Origin: Candidatus Gastranaerophilales bacterium
Lineage (GTDB): Bacteria > Cyanobacteriota > Vampirovibrionia > Gastranaerophilales > Gastranaerophilaceae
Direction of reading: 5' to 3'
Length of the DNA stretch: 64,000 nucleotides
Assembly: GCA_944325945.1 (NCBI GenBank)
Contig: CALVBW010000031.1
Coordinates: forward strand, 111,442 to 175,441
Shown: positions 31,018 through 39,721 of the stretch, one piece after another
Position numbering within the stretch: position 1 is the first letter of the stretch
How the letters are laid out: every line of letters starts with the position of its first letter
Position numbers and translations under genes: made by a program
Notes under the pieces: model-generated
The model's input: only the letters and a program-made list of their open reading frames with translations
Database searches by the model: none
What the model was told of the DNA's origin: nothing

Positions 31018-32823
31018 CTATGCTTTAACAAGGTTTTGCGCAAAGGAGTCGGCGGATCTTGATTCGATTTCATCTTTAACCTTATTGATGAATTCATCCA
31101 CCCCGAGGGTTCCGACCTGACCGATGCCGCGTGCACGGACTGCAAGAGCATTTGATTCAATTTCTTTATCGCCGATTACAACGACATAAGGAATTTTCTT
31201 ATCCTGCAGACTTTCTCTGATTTTGTAATTCATGCTTTCGGAGCGGTCGTCGAGTTTAGCCCTTATTCCAGCATCGCGCATTTTTTTGTAGACTTTTTCC
31301 GCGAAATCAACGTGTTTTTCGTTGGAAATCGGAACAATAGCAACCTGAGCCGGCGCAAGCCATGTCGGGAAAGCGCCTGCATAATGCTCGATTAATATTC
31401 CGTGGAAACGTTCCATAGAGCCGAAGATTACGCGGTGGAGCATAACCGGAGTTTTCATTGTACCGTCTTTGTCCTGATATTTTATATCAAAACGTTCAGG
31501 CAGGTTGAAGTCTAATTGAATTGTAGCGCACTGCCATGTTCTGCCGATGGCGTCTTTTACCTTAAAGTCGATTTTCGGACCGTAGAAGGCGCCATCGCCT
31601 TCGTTGATTTCGTATTTCATACCGCGTCTGTCCATAGCTTCTTTCAAACCTGCTTCAGCTCTGTTCCAGTTTTCAATTTCGCCGACATAGCTTTCGGGAC
31701 GGGTTGAAAGTTCGACTTCAAAATCCATCTTGAAAATTGCCATTGTGTCCGCAACAAAGTCAATAATTTCGTTGATTTCGTCAACCAGCTGTTCCGGTGT
31801 ACAGAAGATGTGCGCATCATCCTGAGTAAAACCTTGTACACGGGTTAAACCTGATAATGCTCCGGATTTTTCTTTTCTGTAAACCGTACCGAGTTCAGCC
31901 ATTCTCAAAGGCAGCGAACGGTATGAATATCTGTTTGCCTGATAAATCAAAATATGGAACGGACAGTTCATCGGTTTCAGGATAAATTGATCGTCGCTGT
32001 CCTCGTCTTTCTGGATAAAGAACATGTTTTCTCTGTAATGGTCAGCGTGTCCTGAAATTTCCCAGAGTTTTGATTTTGCGATATGCGGGGTGTTTACGAT
32101 TACGTAACCGCGTTTTCTGTGTTCGGTTCTCCAGTAGTTTTCAATCTCTTCCCTTACAACCGCAAGGTTCGGATGCCATAGAACAAGCCCGCCGCCGAGT
32201 TCTTCTCTTGTTGAGAATAAATCAAGCTTAGCGCCTAATTTTCTGTGGTCGCGCTTTTCGGCTTCTTCAAGAAAATGCAGGTAATCCGCCAGATCTTCTT
32301 TTGTCCAGAACGCCGTTGCATAAATTCTCTGGAGCATTTTGTTTTTTTCATTGCCTCTCCAGTAAGCGCCTGCAACTTTTAATAACTTAATTGCGTTCGG
32401 CTTTATATAACTTGTATTCGGAAGGTGAGGACCTGCGCAAAGGTCGTTAAACAGAACATTTCCGTCTTTGTCTTTTGTTAAATACAGTGTCGGATTGTCG
32501 TTTTTATGTTCTTCAAGAAGTTCGGCTTTGTAGATTTCACCTTCTTTTTTGAATTCTTCAATTTGTGCGTCAACATCTTCAATATAGTGTTTTTCAAATG
32601 TGAGGTTTTGTTTTACTATGTTTTTCATTTCTTCTTCGATTTTCACGAGATCATCTTCCGTAAAAGCGTGTCCGTCAGTCAGATCAAAGTCATAGTAAAA
32701 TCCCGTATCAGTTGCCGGTCCGATGGCTAACTTTGCATCCGGAAACAGCTTTTGTACGGCCTGCGCCATAATGTGTGATGCGGAGTGTCTGAGTACCGCA
32801 AGTGTTGATTCATTTTTTTCCAT
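31018..32823 (-). CDS. thrS: Threonyl-tRNA synthetase, lacking the TGS domain
   Basis: 601 residues. Charges tRNA-Thr. The protein starts directly in the editing domain (VLRHSASHIMAQAVQKLFP, with the HxxxH zinc/editing motif), continues with the class II core (motif 2 MAELGTVYRKEKSGALSGLTRVQGFTQDDAH, motif 3 HRVIFGSMERF), the zinc-binding CPFHI..H region, and the anticodon domain (about 490-595). The N-terminal TGS domain of about 60 residues present in E. coli ThrRS is absent; cyanobacterial ThrRS commonly lacks it too. The leader contains a GC-rich element (32889-32907) related to that of the sigma gene. No tRNA-like operator is obvious. Confidence 0.97.
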   Translation of the reverse strand: MEKNESTLAVLRHSASHIMAQAVQKLFPDAKLAIGPATDTGFYYDFDLTDGHAFTEDDLVKIEEEMKNIVKQNLTFEKHYIEDVDAQIEEFKKEGEIYKAELLEEHKNDNPTLYLTKDKDGNVLFNDLCAGPHLPNTSYIKPNAIKLLKVAGAYWRGNEKNKMLQRIYATAFWTKEDLADYLHFLEEAEKRDHRKLGAKLDLFSTREELGGGLVLWHPNLAVVREEIENYWRTEHRKRGYVIVNTPHIAKSKLWEISGHADHYRENMFFIQKDEDSDDQFILKPMNCPFHILIYQANRYSYRSLPLRMAELGTVYRKEKSGALSGLTRVQGFTQDDAHIFCTPEQLVDEINEIIDFVADTMAIFKMDFEVELSTRPESYVGEIENWNRAEAGLKEAMDRRGMKYEINEGDGAFYGPKIDFKVKDAIGRTWQCATIQLDFNLPERFDIKYQDKDGTMKTPVMLHRVIFGSMERFHGILIEHYAGAFPTWLAPAQVAIVPISNEKHVDFAEKVYKKMRDAGIRAKLDDRSESMNYKIRESLQDKKIPYVVVIGDKEIESNALAVRARGIGQVGTLGVDEFINKVKDEIESRSADSFAQNLVKA

Positions 32824-32888
32824 TTTAATCCTTTCGTCCTTCGGGTTCGCCGGTAAATTCCGTTTAAATAATAACGTTTATATAAACC

Positions 32889-32907
32889 TTACCGCCCCGG
32901 GGTGGAC
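32889..32907 (-). promoter_or_regulatory. GC-rich element in the thrS leader
   Basis: The coding-strand sequence contains GGGGGGTCCACCCC, which can form a GGGG/CCCC hairpin with a TCCA loop, then GGGGCGGTAA. TCCACCCCGG..GGCGG..TAA is shared with the sigma-factor leader. It is unlike a T-box. Confidence 0.45.
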
Positions 32908-33075
32908 CCCCCTAACTCTACATCTTAAATTGTATCACAAAATTACTCCGGTAATTATTTTTCTTGCCGGCATGTTTAATTGTTTCTTTATATTTATTAT
33001 TTTATGATTTATACATCTACAATATTATATTATAAATCATTAGCATGAGGTTAAAAAAGAGTTATTATTATTGAT

Positions 33076-33297
33076 ATGAAAAGAGAAGATATAATAAGAA
33101 TATTTGCAGAAAATTTGAGAGCAGAGAGGGCAAGAAGGCAGTATTCACAGGAAATTCTGGCGGAAAAAGCCGATATTACACCTGAATATCTTGCAAGAAT
33201 TGAACATGAAAAATACAGCCCTTCGCTTGTCGTAATTGTACGATTAGCAAAAGCTTTGAACGTTACGTTAGACAAACTTATGCCGCTTGATAATTAA
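33076..33297 (+). CDS. XRE-family (Cro/CI-type) transcriptional regulator, small
   Basis: 73 residues, essentially one helix-turn-helix domain: NLRAERARRQYSQEILAEKADITPEYLARIEHEKYSPSLVVIVRLAKALNVTLDKL. The two central helices (SQEILAEKADI and TPEYLARIEHEKYSPS) form the DNA-binding unit. No sensor domain is fused. It lies between thrS (divergent) and ssb (75 bases downstream on the same strand). Its targets are unknown; it might act on its own promoter. Confidence 0.9.
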   Translation: MKREDIIRIFAENLRAERARRQYSQEILAEKADITPEYLARIEHEKYSPSLVVIVRLAKALNVTLDKLMPLDN

Positions 33298-33371
33298 CAT
33301 TTCTTAATTAAATGTTTTTTTGCCTCAAGATTTTCATTTTTAGTGTAAAATGTAATAAGAAAGAGGTATAA

Positions 33372-33710
33372 ATGAACACAGTTGTAATAGTAGGCCGTGT
33401 AGGTCGTGATGCTGAAGTAAGATATTTTGAATCAGGCAAAGTAAAGGCAAATTTTTCCGTTGCCGTAAACCGCTGGGATTCCAAAACAAAATCCGAAGTG
33501 GCAGATTGGTTTAATATTGATGTTTGGGATAAACAGGCTGAATTTGCGGGAGAATATGTAAAAAAAGGTATTCAAGTCGCAATAGACGGCAGAATTGGTC
33601 AGAACAAGTGGACTGACAAAGCTACCGGCAATGACAGAGAAAACTTTCTTATAATTGCTAACAGCATAAGATTGTTAGGTTCCAAAAGGGATGCGGAAGC
33701 TGCTATATGA
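33372..33710 (+). CDS. ssb: Single-stranded DNA-binding protein, short form without acidic tail
   Basis: 112 residues. OB fold that protects single-stranded DNA in replication and repair: MNTVVIVGRVGRDAEVRYFESGKVKANFSVAVNR, DWFNIDVWDKQAEFAGEYVKKGIQVAIDGRI, ending LLGSKRDAEAAI. The usual glycine-rich linker and DDDIPF-type acidic tip, which bind other repair proteins, are absent. Shortened SSBs occur in cyanobacteria. AAAGAGG precedes the ATG. The stop overlaps the start of the following kinase gene (ATGA), so an SSB is translationally coupled to a sugar-acid kinase. Confidence 0.93.
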   Translation: MNTVVIVGRVGRDAEVRYFESGKVKANFSVAVNRWDSKTKSEVADWFNIDVWDKQAEFAGEYVKKGIQVAIDGRIGQNKWTDKATGNDRENFLIIANSIRLLGSKRDAEAAI

Positions 33711-35020
33711 TAATTAATTCAAATGTTGTCGGGATAATCGCCGATGATTTAACGGGAGCCAATGATACGGCGTTGCAATTTCATTTGAGGGGAGCAAATA
33801 CTCAGATATTATTGAGTGATGAATTAGCGCCTTTGAATATTGCAGGCACACAGACGTGGGCAATCTCGACAGAATCCCGTAATGTAACACCGCACGAGGC
33901 TTACGAAAAAGTTAAGCATACCGTGAAGATGTTTTCCGAAGTGTTGAAACCGGATTACTATTATAAAAAGATAGATTCAACAGTGAGAGGAAATATTGCG
34001 GTTGAAACTCTCGGAATTTTAGAAGTTCTCGGCTGGGATGCAGCTGTTGTAATTCCGGCATTTCCTGCTGAAAGCAGGGTAACTGTCGGGGGCTATCATT
34101 TATTGAAAGGTGTTCCGATAGAGAGAACCGAAATGGCTAGAGATCCTCATTTTCCTGTTTGTGAATCACATTTGCCGACGCTTTTGAGGTCACAATTGCC
34201 CGAAGAATTCCATAATCTTGTGGCATCTCTTGAATTGTCGACTGTTATGAAAGGTGCCGGACCTATTATCAGAAAATTAAATGAATTAATAAAAGACGGC
34301 AAAAAACTTATTGTTGCGGATGCTGTGTCTACAACGGATATAGACCAGATTGTGCTTGCAATTGACAAATCCGAATATAATATTTTACCTGCCGGAACAG
34401 CCGCTGCAGCACGTGCGTTCAGCAATGTCTGGTTTTCGGATATTGATGTTGACAGGGTTGCAAAAACTCTTCCTGAATTGCCAAAATTTATTGTGTCAGG
34501 CAGCGCTACCCAGATTACGGCAAACCAGATAGAAAGACTTGAGCAAAGTGAAGAATTTGACGAAAATACTCTTGTTATTGATTTGGATCTCGGAACTGTG
34601 CTTGGCGGAGTTAAGGAAGAACTTGTTGACAGAATTGTGTCAAATCTTACCGGAAAAAATATTGTTGTTGTCCATACTTCAAATCTAATCAGGAATTTTG
34701 ACGGATTTTCCGATGAATCTCTGCGGGCAGAGTTGACTAAGGCTGAACTTGCCGGTGTGATAACGGACTTTTTGGCGGAATTGACAAGGCAAGTCGTCGC
34801 GAAAAAAGAATTGATACTTATAACATTAGGTGGTGAAACGTCTTATAAATGCTGTTTTGAAATCGGGGCAACTCAATTGCAGCTTATAGATGAAGTAGCA
34901 CCGGCTATTGCGCTGTGTATGGATCATAACGCGCAATGGATAGTTACAAAATCCGGCAATCTGGGCGGAGTTAATACGTTAATTGATATTTTAAGATATT
35001 TTGATAACCATGAAGGATAA
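33707..35020 (+). CDS. Four-carbon acid sugar kinase family protein (DUF1537)
   Basis: 437 residues. The N-terminal domain begins VGIIADDLTGANDTALQFHLRG, the family hallmark, with the KIDSTVRGNI motif near 88. The C-terminal nucleotide-binding half holds the LITLGGETSYKCC and GNLGGVNTL segments. Known members phosphorylate tetronic acids (threonate, erythronate) at C4. The next gene encodes a PdxA-family dehydrogenase, the usual partner (PdxA2) in tetronate breakdown, which oxidises and decarboxylates the phosphate ester to dihydroxyacetone phosphate. The ATG overlaps the ssb stop by four bases. Whether the pair serves tetronate use or vitamin B6 synthesis cannot be told. Confidence 0.88.
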   Translation: MIINSNVVGIIADDLTGANDTALQFHLRGANTQILLSDELAPLNIAGTQTWAISTESRNVTPHEAYEKVKHTVKMFSEVLKPDYYYKKIDSTVRGNIAVETLGILEVLGWDAAVVIPAFPAESRVTVGGYHLLKGVPIERTEMARDPHFPVCESHLPTLLRSQLPEEFHNLVASLELSTVMKGAGPIIRKLNELIKDGKKLIVADAVSTTDIDQIVLAIDKSEYNILPAGTAAAARAFSNVWFSDIDVDRVAKTLPELPKFIVSGSATQITANQIERLEQSEEFDENTLVIDLDLGTVLGGVKEELVDRIVSNLTGKNIVVVHTSNLIRNFDGFSDESLRAELTKAELAGVITDFLAELTRQVVAKKELILITLGGETSYKCCFEIGATQLQLIDEVAPAIALCMDHNAQWIVTKSGNLGGVNTLIDILRYFDNHEG

Positions 35021-35909
35021 AATTATAATAACAACCGGCGACCCGAACGGAATTGGCGCTGAAATTAGTATCAAGGCTTTGAATAAGCTTGATTTGCCTG
35101 TGTCAGATGTCGTTCTTGTTTCAAATCCTGCGGTTATTGATTTTTACGGAAAATTGAACAAAAATTACGAAATTATTGAAATTCCGTACAAAAAAAACGA
35201 TATTCAGCCCGGAAAAGTCACGGCTCAAGCTGGTGAATTCAGTTTTCAATCCTTAAAAAAAGCGTGCGAGCTTAAAGGCAGAGCAATTGTGACCGCGCCT
35301 GTCGCAAAAAACGCACTTCACCTTGCGGGGCATAATTTCAACGGGCAGACTGAAATTTTGCAAAAATATCTGGCGCATGACGGACAGCTTGCCGAGATGC
35401 TTTTTGTTGCGGGAAATTTCAGGGTTCTGCTTTTGACCCGTCATTGCGCATTGAAGGATATTGCGCTGACAAAAGAACTTGTTATTGAAAAAATTACAAA
35501 TCTCCACGGCTTTTTTGTTGAAAAATTGGGAATAAAAGAGCCGAAATTTGCACTTTGCGGGTTTAATCCGCATTCGGGCGAGGACGGAATTTTAGGCACG
35601 GAAGAAATAGAAATTCTGCAGCCGGCTGTTGAGGTTTTGCGAGAAAAAGGGGTAGATATTACAAATCCGCTTCCCGCTGATACTTTATTTGTTAATTACT
35701 TTAAAGACAGTTACGACTGCTATATTGCAAACTACCACGATCAAGGCTTAATCCCTATCAAAACAGTTGCCGGTTCAAAAACGGTTAATATGACAATCGG
35801 GCTTGATGTCATAAGAACTTCTCCCGGTCACGGCACTGCTTTTGACATTGCAGGTAAAAACCTTGCGGACGAAACAGGCATGATTGAAGCTATTAAAGCG
35901 GTTTTATAA
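35010..35909 (+). CDS. pdxA: PdxA-family 4-phospho-hydroxythreonate/tetronate dehydrogenase
   Basis: About 299 residues from the ATG at 35010, which overlaps the kinase gene by 11 bases (an upstream TTG is less likely). Family motifs: TTGDPNGIGAEISIKAL, AGHNFNGQTEIL with a metal-binding His, FNPHSGEDGILGTEE with the second His, NYHDQGLIPIKTVAG with the third, and GLDVIRTSPGHGTAFDIAG. Canonical PdxA oxidises 4-hydroxythreonine 4-phosphate in PLP synthesis; the PdxA2 subgroup beside DUF1537 kinases acts on threonate or erythronate 4-phosphate. The gene arrangement favours PdxA2, and no other PLP gene is near. Confidence 0.88.
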   Translation: MKDKIIITTGDPNGIGAEISIKALNKLDLPVSDVVLVSNPAVIDFYGKLNKNYEIIEIPYKKNDIQPGKVTAQAGEFSFQSLKKACELKGRAIVTAPVAKNALHLAGHNFNGQTEILQKYLAHDGQLAEMLFVAGNFRVLLLTRHCALKDIALTKELVIEKITNLHGFFVEKLGIKEPKFALCGFNPHSGEDGILGTEEIEILQPAVEVLREKGVDITNPLPADTLFVNYFKDSYDCYIANYHDQGLIPIKTVAGSKTVNMTIGLDVIRTSPGHGTAFDIAGKNLADETGMIEAIKAVL

Positions 35910-35940
35910 AAATTCAAATGCTGAATTTGCTGTATATAAA

Positions 35941-35964
35941 AAGGGCGGCTTATTTACCGCCCTT
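35941..35964. terminator. Bidirectional terminator between pdxA and secF
   Basis: AAGGGCGG pairs with CCGCCCTT around eight bases, with T/A-rich flanks on both sides. Confidence 0.82.
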
Positions 35965-35973
35965 AAATTATTT

Positions 35974-36969
35974 TTATGCCGCAACGGTTTCTTTAACCGG
36001 TTTTGGACCGTTTTTCTTATCGTTCCAGAAGTCAATCAGCATACTGCAGAAGAATATACTTGAATATGTTCCGATTGCAATACCTAAAATCATTGCAAGA
36101 ACGAAATCTTTGGTTGTTACTCCGCCGAAGAAATACAATGCAAACAACGTAATTAACGTTGTCAAAGATGTATTGATACTTCTTGCAAGTGTCTGGTTTA
36201 CTGACGCATCCACAATCTCGCCGAATGACATTTTCTTTGAATAATATCTTAAATTTTCTCTGATTCTGTCAAATACAACAATTGTATCGTGGACTGAAAA
36301 ACCGATTACTGTTAAAATTGCCGTGATAAATAAACCGTCAATCTGAACGTTATACAAAAGTCCCAGAATTGAAAACGCACCGCATACAAAAAGCACATCG
36401 TGCAAAATTCCGAGAATTGCAGCTATAGCATAATCAAATCTGAATCTTAATGAAAGATAAATACAAATTCCCAAAAACGCCAGCGCAACAGCTATGAATG
36501 AATTTTTGAATAATTCTTTACCCATAGTCGGTCCCACTGAACTTACCTGAATTAATTCAGGGTTCTCAAACTGACTTGAGAGTGCGTTTGAGATATTTTG
36601 AACATCCTCGGAGCTTTCTCCGATGAATTTTGTTCTGATAGAAATTATTGAATTAATGTTATTTTTGGTTTCTTCCTGCTGGGTGTTATTAACGTTCAAG
36701 ATTTGCAGGTAAGGGTTTTCGACCCCGATTTTTTCTAAGTTTGTACGGGTTGTTGTCAAATCGTTATTGGTAATTTTTTGCTTCAAACCGTACTGCAAAA
36801 TCGTGCCGCCCGTATAATCAATACCGACCTTCATCGGTGCGTGGTTCGGGTAAGTCATTGAAGAATAAACCATTGCAACAATACCCGGAATCAACAGGAT
36901 TGCGGACAACACCATCCATAAAATTCTGTACTTAACTATATGTACCAGATGTCTTTTTAGTGCAAACAT
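35974..36969 (-). CDS. secF: Protein translocase subunit SecF
   Basis: 331 residues. With SecD it pulls proteins across the inner membrane using the proton gradient. Six membrane segments are predicted: one at about 18-36, then a periplasmic domain containing VGIDYTGGTILQYG, and five between about 165 and 315. The conserved GLFITAILTVIGFSVHDTIVVFDRIRENLR motif lies in the C-terminal half. It starts 16 bases after secD on the same strand. A short basic C-terminus ends the protein. Confidence 0.96.
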   Translation of the reverse strand: MFALKRHLVHIVKYRILWMVLSAILLIPGIVAMVYSSMTYPNHAPMKVGIDYTGGTILQYGLKQKITNNDLTTTRTNLEKIGVENPYLQILNVNNTQQEETKNNINSIISIRTKFIGESSEDVQNISNALSSQFENPELIQVSSVGPTMGKELFKNSFIAVALAFLGICIYLSLRFRFDYAIAAILGILHDVLFVCGAFSILGLLYNVQIDGLFITAILTVIGFSVHDTIVVFDRIRENLRYYSKKMSFGEIVDASVNQTLARSINTSLTTLITLFALYFFGGVTTKDFVLAMILGIAIGTYSSIFFCSMLIDFWNDKKNGPKPVKETVAA

Positions 36970-36985
36970 TTTAATTAATCCTTTC

Positions 36986-38293
36986 CTAGTCTAAAATACC
37001 GAAACGAGCTTTTTCACGTTTGGTTTCGGTTGCTTCGTAACTCTTGCCGATTTCGTCTTTTGAAAGTCCGAAAAGTGCCGGATATTTCAATTCACCAGTT
37101 CCGAATATCAGGTGCATAAAGTTCTTTGTAATTGTTATTGCACTGAACATTGAAACGATTACACCGAGTGCAAGAGTTAATGCAAAACCTTTGACAATAC
37201 TTGTACCGAGTAAGTACAAAATCGTACAGGTTATGATTGTTGTCATGTTTGAGTCAAAAATACTTGTGAAGGCTCTGTCAAAACCTGAATTGATTGCCGT
37301 AAACAGGTTTCTTCCGGCTCTTAATTCCTCTTTTGTTCTTTCAAAAATCAAGATATTAGCGTCAACCGCCATACCGATTGAAAGAATAAAGCCCGCAATA
37401 CCAGCAAGTGTCAGGGTTACGGGGATTGTTTTGAATAAAGCGAACAGAATTAAGCTGTATATGATTAACGCCACATCCGCAATCAAGCCGGGTAATCTGT
37501 AGTATGCAATCATAAACAGCATAACCGCACCCAGACCTACAATACCTGCGAATTTTGATTTTTCAATACTGTCAGCACCGAGTGTAGGTCCTACGGTATT
37601 TTCTTCGACGATTTTAGCCGGAACCGGCAGAGCGCCTGCGTTCAGCAAATTAACCATTCTTTCGGCTTCAGCATATTCAAAACCGCTGTTTCCGCCGGAA
37701 ATTTGTGCCTTGCCGCCGTAGATTGCCTCTCTGATTACAGGGGCTGACTGAATTTCTCCGTCAAAGAAAATTGCCATTTGCTGCCCTACAAGAGCTTTTG
37801 TCAAATCAGCGAATTTTTTTGCGCCTGCATCGTTAAATTCCAGAGATACAACCCACTGACCTGTCTGGTCTGTGCTGAGTGATGATCTTTGAAGATCCTG
37901 TCCGGTTAATCCTGTGTCTACCCAAATCTGGTTGCCGTCAGCGTCTTTTCCTTCTTTTTTGAATTCCAATTGTGCTGTCTCGCCCAGGAATGCTTTTGCT
38001 TCTTTCAAATCCGTAACATTCGGGATTTCAATTAAAAGTCTTTTGTCGCCAACCTGTTGGACAACAGTTTCTGCTACCCCGAGTTTATTTACGCGGTTTT
38101 CGATTGCAAACTGCAAACGACCCATAACTTCGGGTGTGATTTTTGCAATGGATTGCGTAGTTTCGGCTTCAAGCATCAAACGTGAGCCGCCTACCAGATC
38201 CAGTCCGAGTTTTGTCGGCTTTATAAATATTATAACCGTTGACACGATTACAATAAGTACAATTGCCCAAAACATAATAATTTTGTTTTTCAC
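36986..38293 (-). CDS. secD: Protein translocase subunit SecD
   Basis: 435 residues with a GTG start supported by GAGAGGA upstream. The N-terminal anchor is followed by LGLDLVGGSRLMLEA (the D1 signature), the periplasmic domains P1 and head, and five further helices from about 250. The conserved IAGFILSIGMAVDANILIFERTKEELRAG motif is near 305. It is shorter than the 615-residue E. coli protein, as in many bacteria with a reduced head domain. dapA lies 68 bases upstream on the same strand; whether they share a transcript is unclear because a -10-like TATATC occurs in the gap. Confidence 0.96.
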   Translation of the reverse strand: MKNKIIMFWAIVLIVIVSTVIIFIKPTKLGLDLVGGSRLMLEAETTQSIAKITPEVMGRLQFAIENRVNKLGVAETVVQQVGDKRLLIEIPNVTDLKEAKAFLGETAQLEFKKEGKDADGNQIWVDTGLTGQDLQRSSLSTDQTGQWVVSLEFNDAGAKKFADLTKALVGQQMAIFFDGEIQSAPVIREAIYGGKAQISGGNSGFEYAEAERMVNLLNAGALPVPAKIVEENTVGPTLGADSIEKSKFAGIVGLGAVMLFMIAYYRLPGLIADVALIIYSLILFALFKTIPVTLTLAGIAGFILSIGMAVDANILIFERTKEELRAGRNLFTAINSGFDRAFTSIFDSNMTTIITCTILYLLGTSIVKGFALTLALGVIVSMFSAITITKNFMHLIFGTGELKYPALFGLSKDEIGKSYEATETKREKARFGILD

Positions 38294-38361
38294 TTTTATT
38301 TATCCTCTCTATACTGATATAATTTTATCAAAAATAAAATTTTCGTTATAGCCGGCGCGGG

Positions 38362-39255
38362 CTAATCCGCGTGGAATGCGTCGATTGCAGAGAAAAGAAC
38401 AATTTTTTCATCCTCTGATAATTCAACAAGCGGTCTTCTCACATATTCATCAATAAGTTTTTTGTGAGCGAGTGCGGCTTTTACGGGCACCGGATTAGGC
38501 GCCATAAAAAGTTTTCTGAAAACAGGGAACAATTTTATGTGCATATTTTTTGCGGCTGTAGGGTTTCCTGTTTTGAAATTTCTAATCATTGATTTAATTT
38601 CAGCGCCGAAAAGATGTGACGCAACGGAAATTACGCCGTGAGCGCCGAGTGACAGCATAGGTAACGTCAGGCTGTCGTCTCCTGAATAGATTAAAAAATC
38701 TTCGGGGCAGAGCATCCGCATTTCGCTTATCAAATCCATATCCGGACAGCTTTGTTTTACGGCAACGATATTATCGTATTTGCCCGCAAGGTATGCTACG
38801 GTAGCCGGCTGCATTGTAACACCTGTTCTTGAGGGAATATTATACAAAATAACAGGAATATCAACAGCCTCCGCCACTGCTGAAAAATGTTCAATCATGC
38901 CTCTTTGTGACGGTTTGTTGTAATAAGGTACAACGGATAAAATCGCGTCGACTTCTTCTTTTTGGGCAAGTTTAGCAGACATAACGGCGGTTTGGGTTGA
39001 ATTTGAGCCTGCTCCTGCAATAATTTTAGCCTTATTTGCTGCGGCGCGTTTTACGGTGCTTATAATTTCGACTTCTTCTTCGTGTGTCAAAGTCGGAGAT
39101 TCGCCTGTTGTTCCGCAAACCAGAACAGCATCGCTTCCGTTATTAATCAAATGCTGCGTAAGAGATTCAACTCTGTTGTAGTCGATTTCTCTTTTTTCGT
39201 CCATAGGTGTGACCATTGCTGTAATAACTTCACCTGCGTCATATCTTATTGGCAT
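38362..39255 (-). CDS. dapA: 4-hydroxy-tetrahydrodipicolinate synthase DapA
   Basis: 297 residues, TIM barrel. Condenses pyruvate and aspartate semialdehyde in lysine and diaminopimelate synthesis. VCGTTGESPTLTHEEE (about 43-58) holds the proton-relay threonines, VVPYYNKPSQRGMIEHF the catalytic tyrosine region, VILYNIPSRTGV the second tyrosine and arginine, and AVKQSCPD the Schiff-base lysine; the usual KEAS is KQSC here. YSGDDSLTLPMLSLGAHGVISV completes the barrel. Length is normal. It feeds peptidoglycan, in keeping with the Gram-negative envelope genes in the window. Confidence 0.95.
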   Translation of the reverse strand: MPIRYDAGEVITAMVTPMDEKREIDYNRVESLTQHLINNGSDAVLVCGTTGESPTLTHEEEVEIISTVKRAAANKAKIIAGAGSNSTQTAVMSAKLAQKEEVDAILSVVPYYNKPSQRGMIEHFSAVAEAVDIPVILYNIPSRTGVTMQPATVAYLAGKYDNIVAVKQSCPDMDLISEMRMLCPEDFLIYSGDDSLTLPMLSLGAHGVISVASHLFGAEIKSMIRNFKTGNPTAAKNMHIKLFPVFRKLFMAPNPVPVKAALAHKKLIDEYVRRPLVELSEDEKIVLFSAIDAFHAD

Positions 39256-39354
39256 AAATTTTCCCCTTTTTTCCCTAATCCTTCAAATTGATTATAGCAC
39301 AAATGTTTGTTGTGCTGAAAGAAATATATAAAAGACCTTTACAATTATAAATAA

Positions 39355-39621
39355 TTATTCTTCATAAATGCTGAATTTTTCCGGAAGTACAGTTTCTATT
39401 TCTTTTATAAAATCCGGATATGTCATTCCAAAACCTTCGGAAATCTTTTTCATTACTATAAAATTCGGCTCTCTGGTGCCGTTTTCAATTCTGGAAAGCG
39501 TCGCAGGCGGAATTTCACATTCAAGAGAAAATTGTCTTAATGTTTTTTGAAGGCTTTGAATACGTTTTTCGCGTATCTTTTTCCCTATTAATTTACAGTA
39601 TAGTTGTTCGCTTTTATTCAT
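39355..39621 (-). CDS. XRE-family transcriptional regulator
   Basis: 88 residues from the ATG at 39621 (an upstream TTG at 39630 is possible). One helix-turn-helix domain: KLIGKKIREKRIQSLQKTLRQFSLECEIPPATLSRIENGTREPNFIVMKKISEGFGM. It ends in a short acidic tail. It is divergent from the prepilin gene at 39722, with an AT-rich gap of 100 bases holding GTTTCCAAATGGAAAC (39662-39677), a perfect 7-2-7 inverted repeat that could be its operator. Control of the prepilin by this regulator is an inference from the arrangement. Confidence 0.85.
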   Translation of the reverse strand: MNKSEQLYCKLIGKKIREKRIQSLQKTLRQFSLECEIPPATLSRIENGTREPNFIVMKKISEGFGMTYPDFIKEIETVLPEKFSIYEE

Positions 39622-39661
39622 AACTTGCAATATTTTTACTTTAATGTTATTATTTTTATAT

Positions 39662-39677
39662 TGTTTCCAAATGGAAA
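39662..39677. promoter_or_regulatory. Operator-like inverted repeat between the XRE gene and the prepilin gene
   Basis: GTTTCCA AA TGGAAAC has perfect 7-base arms. It lies 41 bases before the regulator start and 45 bases before the prepilin start, a position where one protein could control both. Confidence 0.55.
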
Positions 39678-39721
39678 CAATTATTGTTCAAAATTACTAA
39701 GTAATATTTAAAGGAGGTCAT

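Noticed and set aside
32824..32940. T-box riboswitch upstream of thrS
   Set aside because: The GGGTGG-like stretch is on the plus strand only; the coding strand lacks the T-box AGGGTGGNACCGCG motif, specifier loop and antiterminator.
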